64,000 nt of DNA from Kitasatospora phosalacinea (GTDB lineage Bacteria; Actinomycetota; Actinomycetes; Streptomycetales; Streptomycetaceae), in assembly GCF_000717185.1 (NCBI RefSeq), contig NZ_JNYE01000028.1, positions 1 to 64,000 of the forward strand, written 5' to 3'. The stretch's first letter is position 1; each line of letters opens with the position of its first letter. Of this stretch, positions 49,442 through 57,491 are shown piece by piece. Made by a program: the position numbers and the translations under genes. The notes below the pieces were generated by a model. It was not told where the DNA came from, did not search any database, and saw only the letters and a list, made by a program, of their open reading frames with translations.

Positions 49442-51259
49442 TCAGCGGGTGGGGACGGGCAGAGCCGCAGCCGCAGCCGCAGCCGGAGCCGCCAGGCGGA
49501 GGGACCGCAGGGTGTCGGGCATGAGCGGCAGGGCCTGGGCGCCGATGGCGACCAGGTCGTCGCGGTAGTGCGGCATCGCGGCGTGCAGGGCGCGCTGGAC
49601 GGCCCAGAACCGGTGTGCCTCCTCATGGGTGTAGAGGCGGGCCTGCTCGGCGAGGAGAGCCGGCGCTGCTGCCGGGTGCTGCGGCAGCAGGCGGGTGGGC
49701 TGACTGCGGTACAGGGCAGTGCCGTCGCGCCGCATGACGGTCACCTGGTCGACAGCGGCCCGCTCCTCGGCGGCCGCGACGACGTCGGCGAGGACGTGAA
49801 AGTGGGTGTCGTGGCCGGCCGCGGTGGTGAACCGGGCGGGCAGGCCCCGCTCGCTGGCGCGGGCATAGCGGTGGGCGGTGCCCTGACGGGAGTCGGCCGC
49901 GCGCACGGCCAGCACCAGCAACTCCACGCGGTACCCGGCCTTTCGGTAGGCCTGCGCATCGGTGGTGAACCGGTCGGCGCCGGTCGGGGTGGTCTCGATG
50001 ACGAGGTTGCCGCGCCGCCCGCGCACCCAGGCCTCAGCTCTCGCCTGCCAGGCCCGGTAGTCCGTGCGGATCTTCTCCGAGGCCCGGCGCGGATCGGTGC
50101 GCAGCAGCTGGAGGTAGTCCGGGTGTAGGACCTTGAAGTCGTCACCGGACAGGTGGACCGGCTTGTTCAGAGACCGGTGGACCAACTGGGCGGCCCTCGT
50201 CTTGCCAGCGCCGGGTTGCCCGGCGACGAACACGACGACGGGCCGGTCCTGGGCGGTGACCGGCTCCAGCATGGTCGGTACGACGAGCGCATCGAAAACG
50301 AAGTCATGCTCATCCGTTGAGAGCCGGTGGTAGTCCACACCTGGCGGCTGGCGCAGCGGCTGGGCGGTGCGGCGCACCGGTTCGGCCAGCGCTGCGGCCC
50401 GTTCGGCGTCGCGCCCGGCTGCCAGCGCCCAGTCCGCCGGGATCCGGGGGTCGTACACGCGCCGCTCGCACGCGGCCAGCTCCCGGCGGAACCGGCCGGT
50501 CTCGGCCGCGTCCCACGGGCGGGTGCGCTCGGTCAGCACGGCCTGGGCGGCGCGCGGCGGGCGGATCCATCGCCCGGCCACGTCGAGCTCGTTGGCGTAC
50601 ACGCTCTCCAACGCCGTTTCGGTGCCGCGCCGCACGACGAACACCCGGTCGGCCAGGTGACCGGCCTCCACCGCGGCGAGCGCCGTCACCAGCGCGGCGG
50701 CGCAAGCATCGTGGTTGTCCCACCCGACGAACCGGGCCCGCCCCTCGACAGCCAGGCGCAGGTAGCGGTCCAGCACGCCGAGCTGGCTGAGAGCCTCCGG
50801 CACGGCCAGCGCCACGATCTCGACGCGGTAGCCGGCCTGCCGGTACGCGGCGACCTCGGCTAGGAAGTCCTCGGGACGGCCCAGCGCCGCCTCCACCACC
50901 GCGTCCAGCCGATCCCGCCGCAGCCGCTCCTCCAGGCCAGCCTGCCACCCGTAAGTGTCCGTGCGCACCCGGACCCCGGCGGTGCGCACGTCCTCGGCGA
51001 GGAACCGCGGGTAATCGGGATGGACGGCCTTGTAGGCGTCGCGGTCCACCCGCACCGCACCGCCCCGGTGGGCGAGTGCCGCGTGAACCAGATCCACGAC
51101 GAGCGTCTTGCCGCTGCCAGCCTGCCCGGCCACGAACACCACCACCGGCCGCTCCTGCGGCACCGCCGCGCGCAGTACGGCGGGAAGGATCTCCTCGGCG
51201 AGGATGCGCGCACCGTCTTCGGCAAGAAGCTGGTCTCCCGGTCCGTCTGCGAGTGGCAC
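49442..51259 (-). CDS. Double zeta-toxin-domain protein
   Basis: 605 residues from a GTG at 51259 that directly follows the PIN gene's TAG, ribosome site GGAG. Two complete zeta-type kinase domains in tandem: first VVVFVAGQAGSGKT at about 39-52 with AVRVDRDAYKAVHPDYPRF; second VVVFVAGQPGAGKT at about 340-353 with HLSGDDFKVLHPDYLQLL and GNLVIETTPTGADRFTTDAQ. The second keeps an ETT motif lacking in the first, so the first may be inactive. Zeta toxins phosphorylate UDP-N-acetylglucosamine. No epsilon antitoxin is visible; a fused pair is unusual and may be a self-limiting toxin or a kinase with another substrate. Confidence 0.88.
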   Translation of the reverse strand: MPLADGPGDQLLAEDGARILAEEILPAVLRAAVPQERPVVVFVAGQAGSGKTLVVDLVHAALAHRGGAVRVDRDAYKAVHPDYPRFLAEDVRTAGVRVRTDTYGWQAGLEERLRRDRLDAVVEAALGRPEDFLAEVAAYRQAGYRVEIVALAVPEALSQLGVLDRYLRLAVEGRARFVGWDNHDACAAALVTALAAVEAGHLADRVFVVRRGTETALESVYANELDVAGRWIRPPRAAQAVLTERTRPWDAAETGRFRRELAACERRVYDPRIPADWALAAGRDAERAAALAEPVRRTAQPLRQPPGVDYHRLSTDEHDFVFDALVVPTMLEPVTAQDRPVVVFVAGQPGAGKTRAAQLVHRSLNKPVHLSGDDFKVLHPDYLQLLRTDPRRASEKIRTDYRAWQARAEAWVRGRRGNLVIETTPTGADRFTTDAQAYRKAGYRVELLVLAVRAADSRQGTAHRYARASERGLPARFTTAAGHDTHFHVLADVVAAAEERAAVDQVTVMRRDGTALYRSQPTRLLPQHPAAAPALLAEQARLYTHEEAHRFWAVQRALHAAMPHYRDDLVAIGAQALPLMPDTLRSLRLAAPAAAAAAALPVPTR

Positions 51260-51652
51260 CTACGGCTCCAAGCGGGGGTCGTCGATGTCGACGGTGACGA
51301 CACCGGGCGGGTACAGCTCCTGGCGAGCCGTCAGGATCAGGTGCTGCATCGGACGCGCCGGGGTCGGCAGGCTCGCCGCGATGGCGTGGGCCAGATCCGG
51401 CCCTCCGTAGCCGTCTCGGACCATGGACGCCACCACCACGGCTGTGCCTGCGTCCAGCGCCTCGAACTCGAGCGAGGGCAGCGCCAGGACCGCGTGCGCG
51501 GCACCCTCATCCTTGATCTCCGCCTCGACCAGGCACAGCACCGGGACCAGCAGGTGCTGGAACGGACTGTGCAGCGCGGCGTCCACGATCCGGTGCACCC
51601 GCTCATGACCGGCGGCGAGCGCCGCCAAGGCGCTCGAATCCAGAATGATCAC
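51260..51652 (-). CDS. PIN-domain toxin (VapC-like)
   Basis: 130 residues from a GTG at 51652 that overlaps the antitoxin stop by 4 bases (GTGA). PIN motifs: IILDSSALAALAAGH (first acid at Asp5), VLCLVEAEIKDEG (second acid), and DGYGGPDLAHAIAASL (third). VapC-type enzymes cleave tRNA or rRNA in an Mg-dependent manner. It is followed without a gap by the zeta gene, so all three proteins share one mRNA. Confidence 0.85.
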   Translation of the reverse strand: MIILDSSALAALAAGHERVHRIVDAALHSPFQHLLVPVLCLVEAEIKDEGAAHAVLALPSLEFEALDAGTAVVVASMVRDGYGGPDLAHAIAASLPTPARPMQHLILTARQELYPPGVVTVDIDDPRLEP

Positions 51653-51939
51653 GCGCTGCGCCTGGGGGCGAGCTTGGCGCGGGTATCGGCCGCGGCAATG
51701 TCGTAGACCCGCTGCAGCAGGTCCGGACCCCGGTCCAATTCCGGGTCCGTGAGGGTCATTCCGAAGTGCTCCCGCAGCAGCCGACGGCCCTCGGCGACGC
51801 GCTCGGCGATCTGCTCCGTGGTGGGCTGCTGATCCACCAGCAGGGCCACCTGGGCGCCGATCGTGGTGCCGCGGGCCGCCGCGAGAGCGGCCAGCCGGTC
51901 ACGCGTGTCAGGGGAAACCTTGATCGTCGCATCAGCCAT
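51649..51939 (-). CDS. Antitoxin (VapB-like, ribbon-helix-helix)
   Basis: 96 residues from the ATG at 51939. The N-terminus MADATIKVSPDTRDRLAALA and ARGTTIGAQVALLVDQQP fits a ribbon-helix-helix DNA-binding domain; the C-terminus (ERVAEGRRLLREHFGMTLTD) should bind the PIN toxin. A 28-base inverted repeat (51949-51976) directly upstream is its likely operator. First gene of the toxin-antitoxin operon. Confidence 0.8.
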   Translation of the reverse strand: MADATIKVSPDTRDRLAALAAARGTTIGAQVALLVDQQPTTEQIAERVAEGRRLLREHFGMTLTDPELDRGPDLLQRVYDIAAADTRAKLAPRRSA

Positions 51940-51948
51940 ATCGCGATC

Positions 51949-51976
51949 GTACACCGCTGGTACACCAGCGGTGTAC
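51949..51976. promoter_or_regulatory. Antitoxin operator palindrome
   Basis: GTACACCGCTGGT and ACCAGCGGTGTAC, 13 bp each, separated by AC, 9 bases upstream of the antitoxin ATG. The position and symmetry fit autoregulation by the VapB-like protein. The NUDIX remnant starts right after it. Confidence 0.8.
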
Positions 51977-52188
51977 GGCTGCTCGCCGAGGACGTCGCCC
52001 TGGTCAAGCTCGACGCCGCCGACACCACCGAAGCGCTCTGGCTGCCCCCTGCCGCCCTGCTCGGTACGCACCTGTACCCAGACGTCGGCGAGCACCTGGT
52101 CGACGCCGTCACCATCCAGGCCGTGTCTGCAGCCGCCGTCCCGATGCTGCTGGAGGCGATGACGGGTGCCACCTTTTGCTGGCGCTGA
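51977..52188 (+). pseudogene. NUDIX hydrolase 3' remnant
   Basis: In one frame this reads LLAEDVALVKLDAADTTEAL, WLPPAALLGTHLYPDVGEHL and VDAVTIQAVSAAAVPMLLEA to MTGATFCWR-stop. It matches residues about 102-171 of the intact NUDIX protein at 40907, including YPDVGEHLVDAV. The Nudix box is missing and there is no start. The break point adjoins the antitoxin operator, suggesting the toxin-antitoxin module replaced the 5' part. Confidence 0.85.
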
Positions 52189-52655
52189 TCGCCTGCGCGC
52201 TGTCGGCCCGTGGTGCCACGTTGGCCCGAAGGACGAGTACGACGAGCAACTGCTGCGTACCCCGTCTTCTGCCACCCGATTGCAACCTCGAAACAGAAAA
52301 GCCGCAGGTCAGAGCGCATATGCGAGGTGCGGGGAGGTCGCGGGATGTGGTTTCATGGGTAGCGGTGGGGGCGCCTCGCGGGCTCCGCTTCCAACTTGCT
52401 TTCGCGGGTCGAACGTTGCACGCACGGTTGGACGTCGGAGATGCCCGAGTGGAATCCGGCCAAGGCTTCGAGGACGAGGGGGCGTCATACGACGCGGTGC
52501 CGTCGACCGTCCGATACGGCCGTGCACCTGCCGATCCGCGGTTGTTGGCACTGGCTGGCCAAACACCTTCGCGCGGAAGTGTCTTGACCTGCCACCCGGC
52601 CGATGAACAGTACGACCGCACCGCGAACCAACCGTCCGCGTCCCAAGGAGAACCG
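52189..52655. other. Non-coding stretch with degraded gene start
   Basis: The first 60 bases resemble those after the remnant at 55216-55288 (CGCTGATCGCCTGCG, GTGCCACG, TGGCCCG) and run into GGACGAGTACGACGAGCAAC, equivalent to the start of the 55329 gene but with its ATG changed to AAG. The rest has no gene; short frames lack ribosome sites. AAGGAG at the right end serves the 52656 gene. Confidence 0.6.
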
Positions 52656-53018
52656 ATGACCATCACAATCACGCAGGCCGACCTGGACGCTGTTCTCGAC
52701 GCCAACCCGCTTCTGAACGCCAACGGCTATGGCAAGCCCAACGGCTACAGCTACGACACCGCAGCCGGGCGCGAGCAACTGCGAGGCCTGCTCGAAGAGG
52801 TTCAGCACTGCGTCAAGTACCTGCACTCCCAGGCGTGGCAGAGCCGCCTGTCGTCCCGCTCCCTGAACAGCTACAACCTGAAGCATCTCGCCGAGAACTG
52901 GGGTGACTTCGGCTATGTGTGCAACGGCGCGATGATTGCCGCGGCTCTCATCGTCGGCATCCGGATCCGCCTGGACTCCTTGAATCCCACGATTGGCATC
53001 GCGAGCAAGAATCGCTGA
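52656..53018 (+). CDS. Hypothetical protein
   Basis: 120 residues from the ATG at 52656 with AAGGAG 5 bases upstream. Helical: TITQADLDAVLDANPLLNAN, AAGREQLRGLLEEVQHCVKY, SSRSLNSYNLKHLAENWGDF, and a hydrophobic GAMIAAALIVGIRIRLD. The tail SYNLKHLAE...YVCNGAMIAAALIVG is a recurring pattern of small bacterial proteins found with helicases or phage genes, but no function is assigned. Confidence 0.7.
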   Translation: MTITITQADLDAVLDANPLLNANGYGKPNGYSYDTAAGREQLRGLLEEVQHCVKYLHSQAWQSRLSSRSLNSYNLKHLAENWGDFGYVCNGAMIAAALIVGIRIRLDSLNPTIGIASKNR

Positions 53019-53349
53019 CCCGAACGATCTTCGACCCCCGCTGCTGGTGAGATGACGGGGGTGTGCGCGCTCTGTCCCCGCCGCGCCCGCTGCCGCCCTT
53101 GAGCCGCGACCCCGTTACCCCGGATCGACCCGCGCCGTCGGTCTGGGTCCAGAGCAGTCCACCGGCCAGCACGCCCACGGCCCGGGTGCCGGGCTGCTGC
53201 TCGGCCACGATCGCGTTGAAGGCCTCAGCGCTGGGCACCGCCCCGATCTCTTCCTGCTGCGTCTGTCTGGGCAGCAGGGGTCGGCCGGCCCTCCGCCGGG
53301 CAGGTGCTGGCGCAGGAGATGGATAGCGCGGGCGTGGTATGCAGGCCCC

Positions 53350-53394
53350 GGTGGTGAAGGACGGCCCCCGATATCTCGACCGTCCTTCACCACC
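53350..53394. terminator. 15-bp hairpin
   Basis: GGTGGTGAAGGACGG (53350-53364) and CCGTCCTTCACCACC (53380-53394) pair perfectly around a 15-base loop. It is followed by TTCT, so probably terminates plus-strand transcription. Confidence 0.7.
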
Positions 53395-53470
53395 TTCTAC
53401 CTGCCGCGCGCGGTCCTGCGAATCTTGATCCTCCCCAGATCAGACCGTGCGCGAGCCGCCTGACGGCGGC

Positions 53471-53508
53471 ACCGTCCTTCCTGCCTGGAGGCGTTCAGGA
53501 CGGTTTTT
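53471..53508 (+). terminator. Classic rho-independent terminator
   Basis: ACCGTCCT (53471-53478) pairs with AGGACGGT (53497-53504), followed by a run of T to 53508. One of the few sites in the window with a real T-tract. Confidence 0.75.
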
Positions 53509-53818
53509 GCAGTGGGAACCGGCGTGGGTAACTTTGGCCGAGTCGCGCGCCGCTTCCCTGTTTCTCCCTCACCGCGTCCCTCCGTTCCGAGCGAGGGTCG
53601 CGACACCCTTCAAGACGGGGCAGGCATTAAGAGGCGTTAAGACCCGGGCGTGTGGAAAACGTCACGTTCCGCTTGCGCTGGCGAAGGCCAAACTGCCTGC
53701 ACAAGAAGGTAGATGATGGTTCATCAGCTCCTGGCGACGGATGGGGTTCTTGGCCGAGTCGCGAAGTCGCCAGGAGCCCATCCTGTCCCTCGCCGTACCG
53801 CACATGGAGGAGCTGGCC

Positions 53819-54091
53819 ATGAGCCACTTCTTGCTGCACTTCCTTCTGCTCGGCCTGCCCGGGCTGGTAGTCGCCGCCGCCCTGGGCGTCATGGTCCGTC
53901 GTACCGTCAAGCGCCGTGGGCGCCTGGTTGTGCGCGCCGACCTCGTCATCGTCGGCACCGTCGTGATCGCCGTCGTCGCGATCCTCGGCTACGGCCTCCA
54001 CTGGGGCCCGGACGGCATCGCCGCCGTGGTCGCCGGTGCCGCCGTCTGGCTGGCCCCGTTCGTCGTCCGCGACTCCCGCGACGGAGCCTGA
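53819..54091 (+). CDS. Small membrane protein before the sigma factor
   Basis: 90 residues from the ATG at 53819, with GGAGGAG 6 bases upstream. HFLLHFLLLGLPGLVVAAAL is the first span, followed by a basic loop VRRTVKRRGR, a second span VIVGTVVIAVVAILGYGL and a third AAVVAGAAVWLAPFVV. Its stop lies 1 base before the sigma-factor ATG, so the two are co-expressed; it might act as a membrane anti-sigma partner, but no anti-sigma motif is seen. Confidence 0.7.
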   Translation: MSHFLLHFLLLGLPGLVVAAALGVMVRRTVKRRGRLVVRADLVIVGTVVIAVVAILGYGLHWGPDGIAAVVAGAAVWLAPFVVRDSRDGA

Positions 54092-54092
54092 G

Positions 54093-55157
54093 ATGGTGAC
54101 CGACGCGAACGGTATCGCCGCCCGCCGTGCCGGGGCCACCCTCGGCACGGCGGTGCCCGCCGCCCTCCGGCCCCCTACCGAGCCGGGCAGCCGCCAGCTC
54201 CGGCTCCACACCGGCACCGAGTACAGCGCAGATGCCGAGTCGAATCCCGCCGCCGGGTCCGTCGTCACCAGCACGCTGGTGACGGGCCAGCCAACCGGCT
54301 TCACCGTCACCGAGGAATTCGCCCGGGAGGCTATGGTGGCCGGCGTCCGCGCCGCCGCGGCCAAGACCGGCGACCGGAACCTGGCCCAGGACCTCACGCA
54401 GAACGCGCTCATGCGGATGCTGCACAGGAGCGAGCGGCTCGGCTTCATCACCTCGCCCATGGCCTACTTCCACAAGGTGCTCAGCACCGAGATCGCCGAC
54501 CACTACCGCACCCGCGAATTGGAACGGCCGATCGGCGACTTCCAGAGCCTGGAGCTGCTGCTCCCCTCGGTCGGCGACGGCGCCGAGGAGCTTGTCGCCG
54601 GGGATCGCATCGAGGAGGTGCTGGAGATGATCGCCCGCATCAGTGGCGAGAACGCCATGGAGCTGGTCAAGATGAGGTTCGTTGACGACCTGACGTTCCA
54701 TCAAATTGCTGAGAAGCTCGGCTACACCGCTGTTACGGTCGCCGCGAGGCTGCGAAGGATCAGGGGCCAGTTGAGCCTCCGCGAGCAGTGGGTCTCGGAC
54801 CTGGCGCCCGTCGACCGCCAGCGCCCGGCGGCCGATATCCGGGTCCGGGCGGGCACGCCCTCACGCACGTCTGTTCCCCTGACCGACCCGGCCGCCGAGC
54901 AGATCCGCCTCTACGACGAGCGGCAGCGCGAGTTGCTCGACCGGCAGATAGCGAAGCTATCCGGCCGACAGCGCGCCGTTATCGACCTCGCCCGCATCGG
55001 GACCACGCCCGCCCAGTGCGCCGCGCAGCTCGGCATCACCCCGAACAACGCCCGGGTCACCCTGTACACGGCGCGCAAGCTCCTGCGCGAACGCATGAAC
55101 ATTCCCGCCGACAGGCTCGACCACCTCCTGCGGCGCCCGCTGAAGAACGCCGCCTGA
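54093..55157 (+). CDS. Sigma factor with two region-4 domains
   Basis: 354 residues from the ATG at 54093. Residues about 80-150 are a sigma region 2 (FAREAMVAGVRAAAAKTGDR, NLAQDLTQNALMRMLHRSER, SPMAYFHKVLSTEIADHYRT). A first region 4 is at about 180-230 (ENAMELVKMRFVDDLTFHQI, AEKLGYTAVTVAARLRRIRG) and a second at about 290-335 (KLSGRQRAVIDLARIGTTPA, QCAAQLGITPNNARVTLYTA). Ordinary ECF sigma factors have one region 4. The duplication, after a linker rich in Arg and Pro, suggests altered promoter recognition or a built-in regulatory domain. Confidence 0.85.
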   Translation: MVTDANGIAARRAGATLGTAVPAALRPPTEPGSRQLRLHTGTEYSADAESNPAAGSVVTSTLVTGQPTGFTVTEEFAREAMVAGVRAAAAKTGDRNLAQDLTQNALMRMLHRSERLGFITSPMAYFHKVLSTEIADHYRTRELERPIGDFQSLELLLPSVGDGAEELVAGDRIEEVLEMIARISGENAMELVKMRFVDDLTFHQIAEKLGYTAVTVAARLRRIRGQLSLREQWVSDLAPVDRQRPAADIRVRAGTPSRTSVPLTDPAAEQIRLYDERQRELLDRQIAKLSGRQRAVIDLARIGTTPAQCAAQLGITPNNARVTLYTARKLLRERMNIPADRLDHLLRRPLKNAA

Positions 55158-55215
55158 CCACGCCGCCCAAGAGGCCGCCACCGAGTCACCGGTGGCGGCC
55201 TCCCTCGTCTTCGAT

Positions 55216-55288
55216 GCTCGTTGCCGTTGCGCCGGCGCTGCTGGCACTGCTGGCGCCGATGACGGACGTCACCTTCCGGTGGCGCTGA
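55216..55288 (+). pseudogene. Short NUDIX 3' remnant
   Basis: Reads VAPALLALLAPMTDVTFRWR then stop, matching the last 16-20 residues of the intact NUDIX protein at 40907 (LLAPMTDATYFWR). The next 40 bases match those after the 51977 remnant, so this junction was duplicated as a block together with the start of the 55329 gene. Confidence 0.75.
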
Positions 55289-55328
55289 TCGCCTGCGGGC
55301 TGTCGGTCGGCGGTGCCACGCTGGCCCG

Positions 55329-55604
55329 ATGGACGAGCACAACAAGCAACTGCGCGGCCGCCGGGTCTACGGCGCAGAACCCGGCGAGGATCCCGGTCCC
55401 GAGCCGGGACACGAGTACCGCGAGCTGGTGGGCGGACCCCTGGACGGCCAACTGGTCGACGTCACCGGCTGGGACGCCGACATGCTGGAGTGCGGGGCCG
55501 CGCTGATCGCACCGCTGGGCCACTACGGCGCCGGAGGCCGCGCCCACTACGAGCCGCGCCCCGACGACCCGCACCTGTGGGACTGGGAAGGCGACACCGC
55601 GTAG
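55329..55604 (+). CDS. Small hypothetical protein (YRELVGGPLDGQ type)
   Basis: 91 residues from the ATG at 55329; no clear ribosome site. MDEHNKQLRGRRVYGAEPGE, then EYRELVGGPLDGQLVDVTGW, and a C-terminus HYEPRPDDPHLWDWEGDTA. Proteins with this pattern are very common hypotheticals in Streptomyces. A broken copy of its start is seen at 52237. Confidence 0.7.
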   Translation: MDEHNKQLRGRRVYGAEPGEDPGPEPGHEYRELVGGPLDGQLVDVTGWDADMLECGAALIAPLGHYGAGGRAHYEPRPDDPHLWDWEGDTA

Positions 55605-55774
55605 CCCGGCCCGTCGGCCGCGCCGACCGCTCCGTGTCCCGTCCTGCCCCCAGCTCGTTGAACCGGCGGCACCGTCTCCGGGACCGGAGACGAGGAGTGC
55701 CGCAGTGCTGCTCCTGTCGCCGCTTGGGCGACAGAGGGCCGGGAGCCGCCAGTAGGCGGCGCGGGAGGAAGAGC

Positions 55775-56503
55775 ATGCCCGACAAGAGCGAGAGCACCGC
55801 CGACGCGGAGACCGGGCGGGGGCGGTCGCCGGTCCGGGAGGCGGCCGCGGCGCTGGTGTCCGCGCACCGGCTGCTGGGCCGCGAGTTCGGCGCCCTGGCC
55901 GACGAGGAGCAGCGGACCGCGACCTCGTCGAAGGACCGGGCGGCGACACTGCGCCGCAAGAAGCACCTGCTGCGGGATGTCTCCCGCCACCTGGCCGGCG
56001 CGGTCAGCGGGGCCGCGGTGCTCGTGGGCCTGCAAGAGCTCGGTGCCGACGGCCAGTATCCCGAGGACGCGGACGGCAAGCCGCGCACCGAGCTGACCAA
56101 CCTGGAGGCCCAGGACAGCGACGCCTACAGCTGGCCGATGGAGAGCCTGGCCAAGGCCATCGACGCGCTGCGCCAGGTCTACGTCCCCACCGTCAAGAAC
56201 CCCGACCTCGCCCACCCCGAGGACCGGCAGGCCATGGCCGAGGTGGTCGCCCACCTGCGCACCGCGCACGACGTGCTGACCGCCGTGATGGACGAGGACG
56301 AGGACGAGACCGCCTGCCTCAACGGCATGCTGGCCGAGCTGGAGTCCACCTGCGCCCCACTGCCCGTCCCGCAGGTGGACCTGGTGGACCTGAGCGACGA
56401 GGACGTCATCGCCCGCGTCCTGGCCGACCCGCGCCTGGCCGCCCGGACCGGCCGGGCACTGCGCCAGCAGCGGCAGACACCGGTGGGCGGCGCGGCAAGC
56501 TGA
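55775..56503 (+). CDS. Hypothetical helical protein
   Basis: 242 residues from the ATG at 55775 with GGAGGAAGAG upstream. Helices: VREAAAALVSAHRLLGREFG, RAATLRRKKHLLRDVSRHLA, AKAIDALRQVYVPTVK and AEVVAHLRTAHDVLTAVMDE, then an acidic C-terminus (VDLSDEDVIARVLADPRLAA). Soluble and probably a helical bundle. No family recognised; it is followed by the dispersed hairpin at 56523. Confidence 0.65.
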   Translation: MPDKSESTADAETGRGRSPVREAAAALVSAHRLLGREFGALADEEQRTATSSKDRAATLRRKKHLLRDVSRHLAGAVSGAAVLVGLQELGADGQYPEDADGKPRTELTNLEAQDSDAYSWPMESLAKAIDALRQVYVPTVKNPDLAHPEDRQAMAEVVAHLRTAHDVLTAVMDEDEDETACLNGMLAELESTCAPLPVPQVDLVDLSDEDVIARVLADPRLAARTGRALRQQRQTPVGGAAS

Positions 56504-56522
56504 CCAGCAGCCAAGGCCGAAG

Positions 56523-56590
56523 CGGTGCGCGCCGCAGGCAACGGGGAGCGGCGCACACCACCCCGGTCCTCTCCCAGCCGCCCGGCCCGC
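56523..56590. repeat. Dispersed hairpin element, copy 1
   Basis: GGTGCGCGCCGCAGGCAACG then GGAGCGGCGCACACC forms a GTGCG-GCCGC/GCGGC-GCAC hairpin about 20 bases after the preceding stop, followed by CCTCTCCCAGCCGCCCGGCC. Almost the same unit is at 58751 and a diverged one at 59420. It looks like a mobile or duplicated terminator. Confidence 0.65.
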
Positions 56591-56594
56591 GGCC

Positions 56595-56648
56595 GCCGCT
56601 CCGGTGCTGTTGGCCGCGATGACGGACGCCACCTTCCGGTGGTGCTGA
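56595..56648 (+). pseudogene. Short NUDIX 3' remnant
   Basis: Encodes PVLLAAMTDATFRWC and a stop, matching the C-terminal residues of the 40907 NUDIX protein. It directly follows dispersed hairpin copy 1. Third degraded copy in the window. Confidence 0.65.
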
Positions 56649-56749
56649 GCACCCGCGCCCCAACGGCCCGCGCCGGTCGGCTGGGAGGGCGGTTCGGCAT
56701 AGCGGGGCTACCTGGCCTGCAGCCGGATCCGCGGATTGCGTCCGAGGTG

Positions 56750-56778
56750 CTGACAGGATCCCGGATCAGGGCTACGGT
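56750..56778 (+). promoter_or_regulatory. Promoter for the 21-residue peptide gene
   Basis: CTGACA at 56750-56755 and TACGGT at 56773-56778, with a 17-base spacer. The start point would be about 30 bases before the strong ribosome site of the 56816 peptide. Confidence 0.5.
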
Positions 56779-56815
56779 CGCGTGCACACGATCCGCCAGT
56801 ACAGGAGGAGGACCC

Positions 56816-56881
56816 GTGGCAGGAGACGACAGCACCTGGGGCGGGGCAGCCCCTGCAGGCGACACCTACTGGGGCAACTGA
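56816..56881 (+). CDS. 21-residue Trp/Gly/Asp-rich peptide
   Basis: A GTG at 56816 follows AGGAGGAGG at 56802-56810, the strongest ribosome site in the window. The peptide is MAGDDSTWGGAAPAGDTYWGN; the last 9 residues (GDTYWGN) echo the earlier DSTWGG. A promoter-like pair lies 38 bases upstream. No long gene follows immediately. It could be a precursor peptide or a standalone small protein; no modification enzyme is seen within the neighbouring genes. Confidence 0.6.
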   Translation: MAGDDSTWGGAAPAGDTYWGN

Positions 56882-57149
56882 CCGTGCCCGCCGATATCCA
56901 CCGGGGCGGCCTCCGACCCGACGCCGGTCGCAACTGACCACCCACTGCCGGCTCCGCCGCGACGGGACTCCCACACAGCCCGCCGCTGCGGAGCGGCCAG
57001 CCGAGCAGCAGTCGGCCGCGCCGCCCGGGCGCAGCACCACCCCCACGGTGCTGCGCCCGGGCGTGAGCAGGCCGTGCTGGCGGCCACACGTCCGGCCGGG
57101 CCCGGGCCGGGCCCGTCGGTGCGGCCCCGGCAGCCGTGCCGGGGCCGGT

Positions 57150-57491
57150 TCAAGGCCGGTCGGGACCGCGGTCCTGCCCCGGGGGCAGGACTCCGTCGAA
57201 GAGCCGCTCGAGGAGGTCGTCGCGTCCCTGTTCCTCCTTCAGCCGGGCGTAGCTGCCCAGAGCCACGGTGAGCGGCGCCAGCAGCGAGCGGTCGGTGACT
57301 GCGTCGGCGAACGGAGTCCCGGAGGGGAAGAGCCGCTCGGCGTCCGGGTCCTGCAAGCGCAGCCGGGCGAGGTTGGCGTCCTGGACGACAGCGGCCCGGT
57401 GGTCGGCCAGCAGCTGCTGCGCCTGGGCGACCAGCAGCTCGGCCTCCCAGGAGAGCCTGCGGGAGGCGGGCGGGTCGGGCGGTTCGGACAC
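57150..57491 (-). CDS. Hypothetical protein
   Basis: 113 residues from a GTG at 57491, with GGAAAGG 8 bases upstream; an ATG at 57524 is less likely. Helical: SWEAELLVAQAQQLLADHRA, LARLRLQDPDAERLF, DAVTDRSLLAPLTVALGSYA, LKEEQGRDDLLERLFDGVLP. No family recognised. Transcribed against the surrounding genes. Confidence 0.6.
   Translation of the reverse strand: MSEPPDPPASRRLSWEAELLVAQAQQLLADHRAAVVQDANLARLRLQDPDAERLFPSGTPFADAVTDRSLLAPLTVALGSYARLKEEQGRDDLLERLFDGVLPPGQDRGPDRP

Larger units (their letters stand above)
53019..53818. other. Non-coding stretch with terminators and leader hairpin
   Basis: No supported gene. It holds two terminators listed separately, the duplicated string TTGGCCGAGTCGCG at about 53534 and 53752, a segment of lower GC (53625-53720), and an inverted repeat CTCCTGGCGAC/GTCGCCAGGAG at 53730-53779 in the leader of the 53819 gene. 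The leader may have a regulatory RNA structure. Confidence 0.5.
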
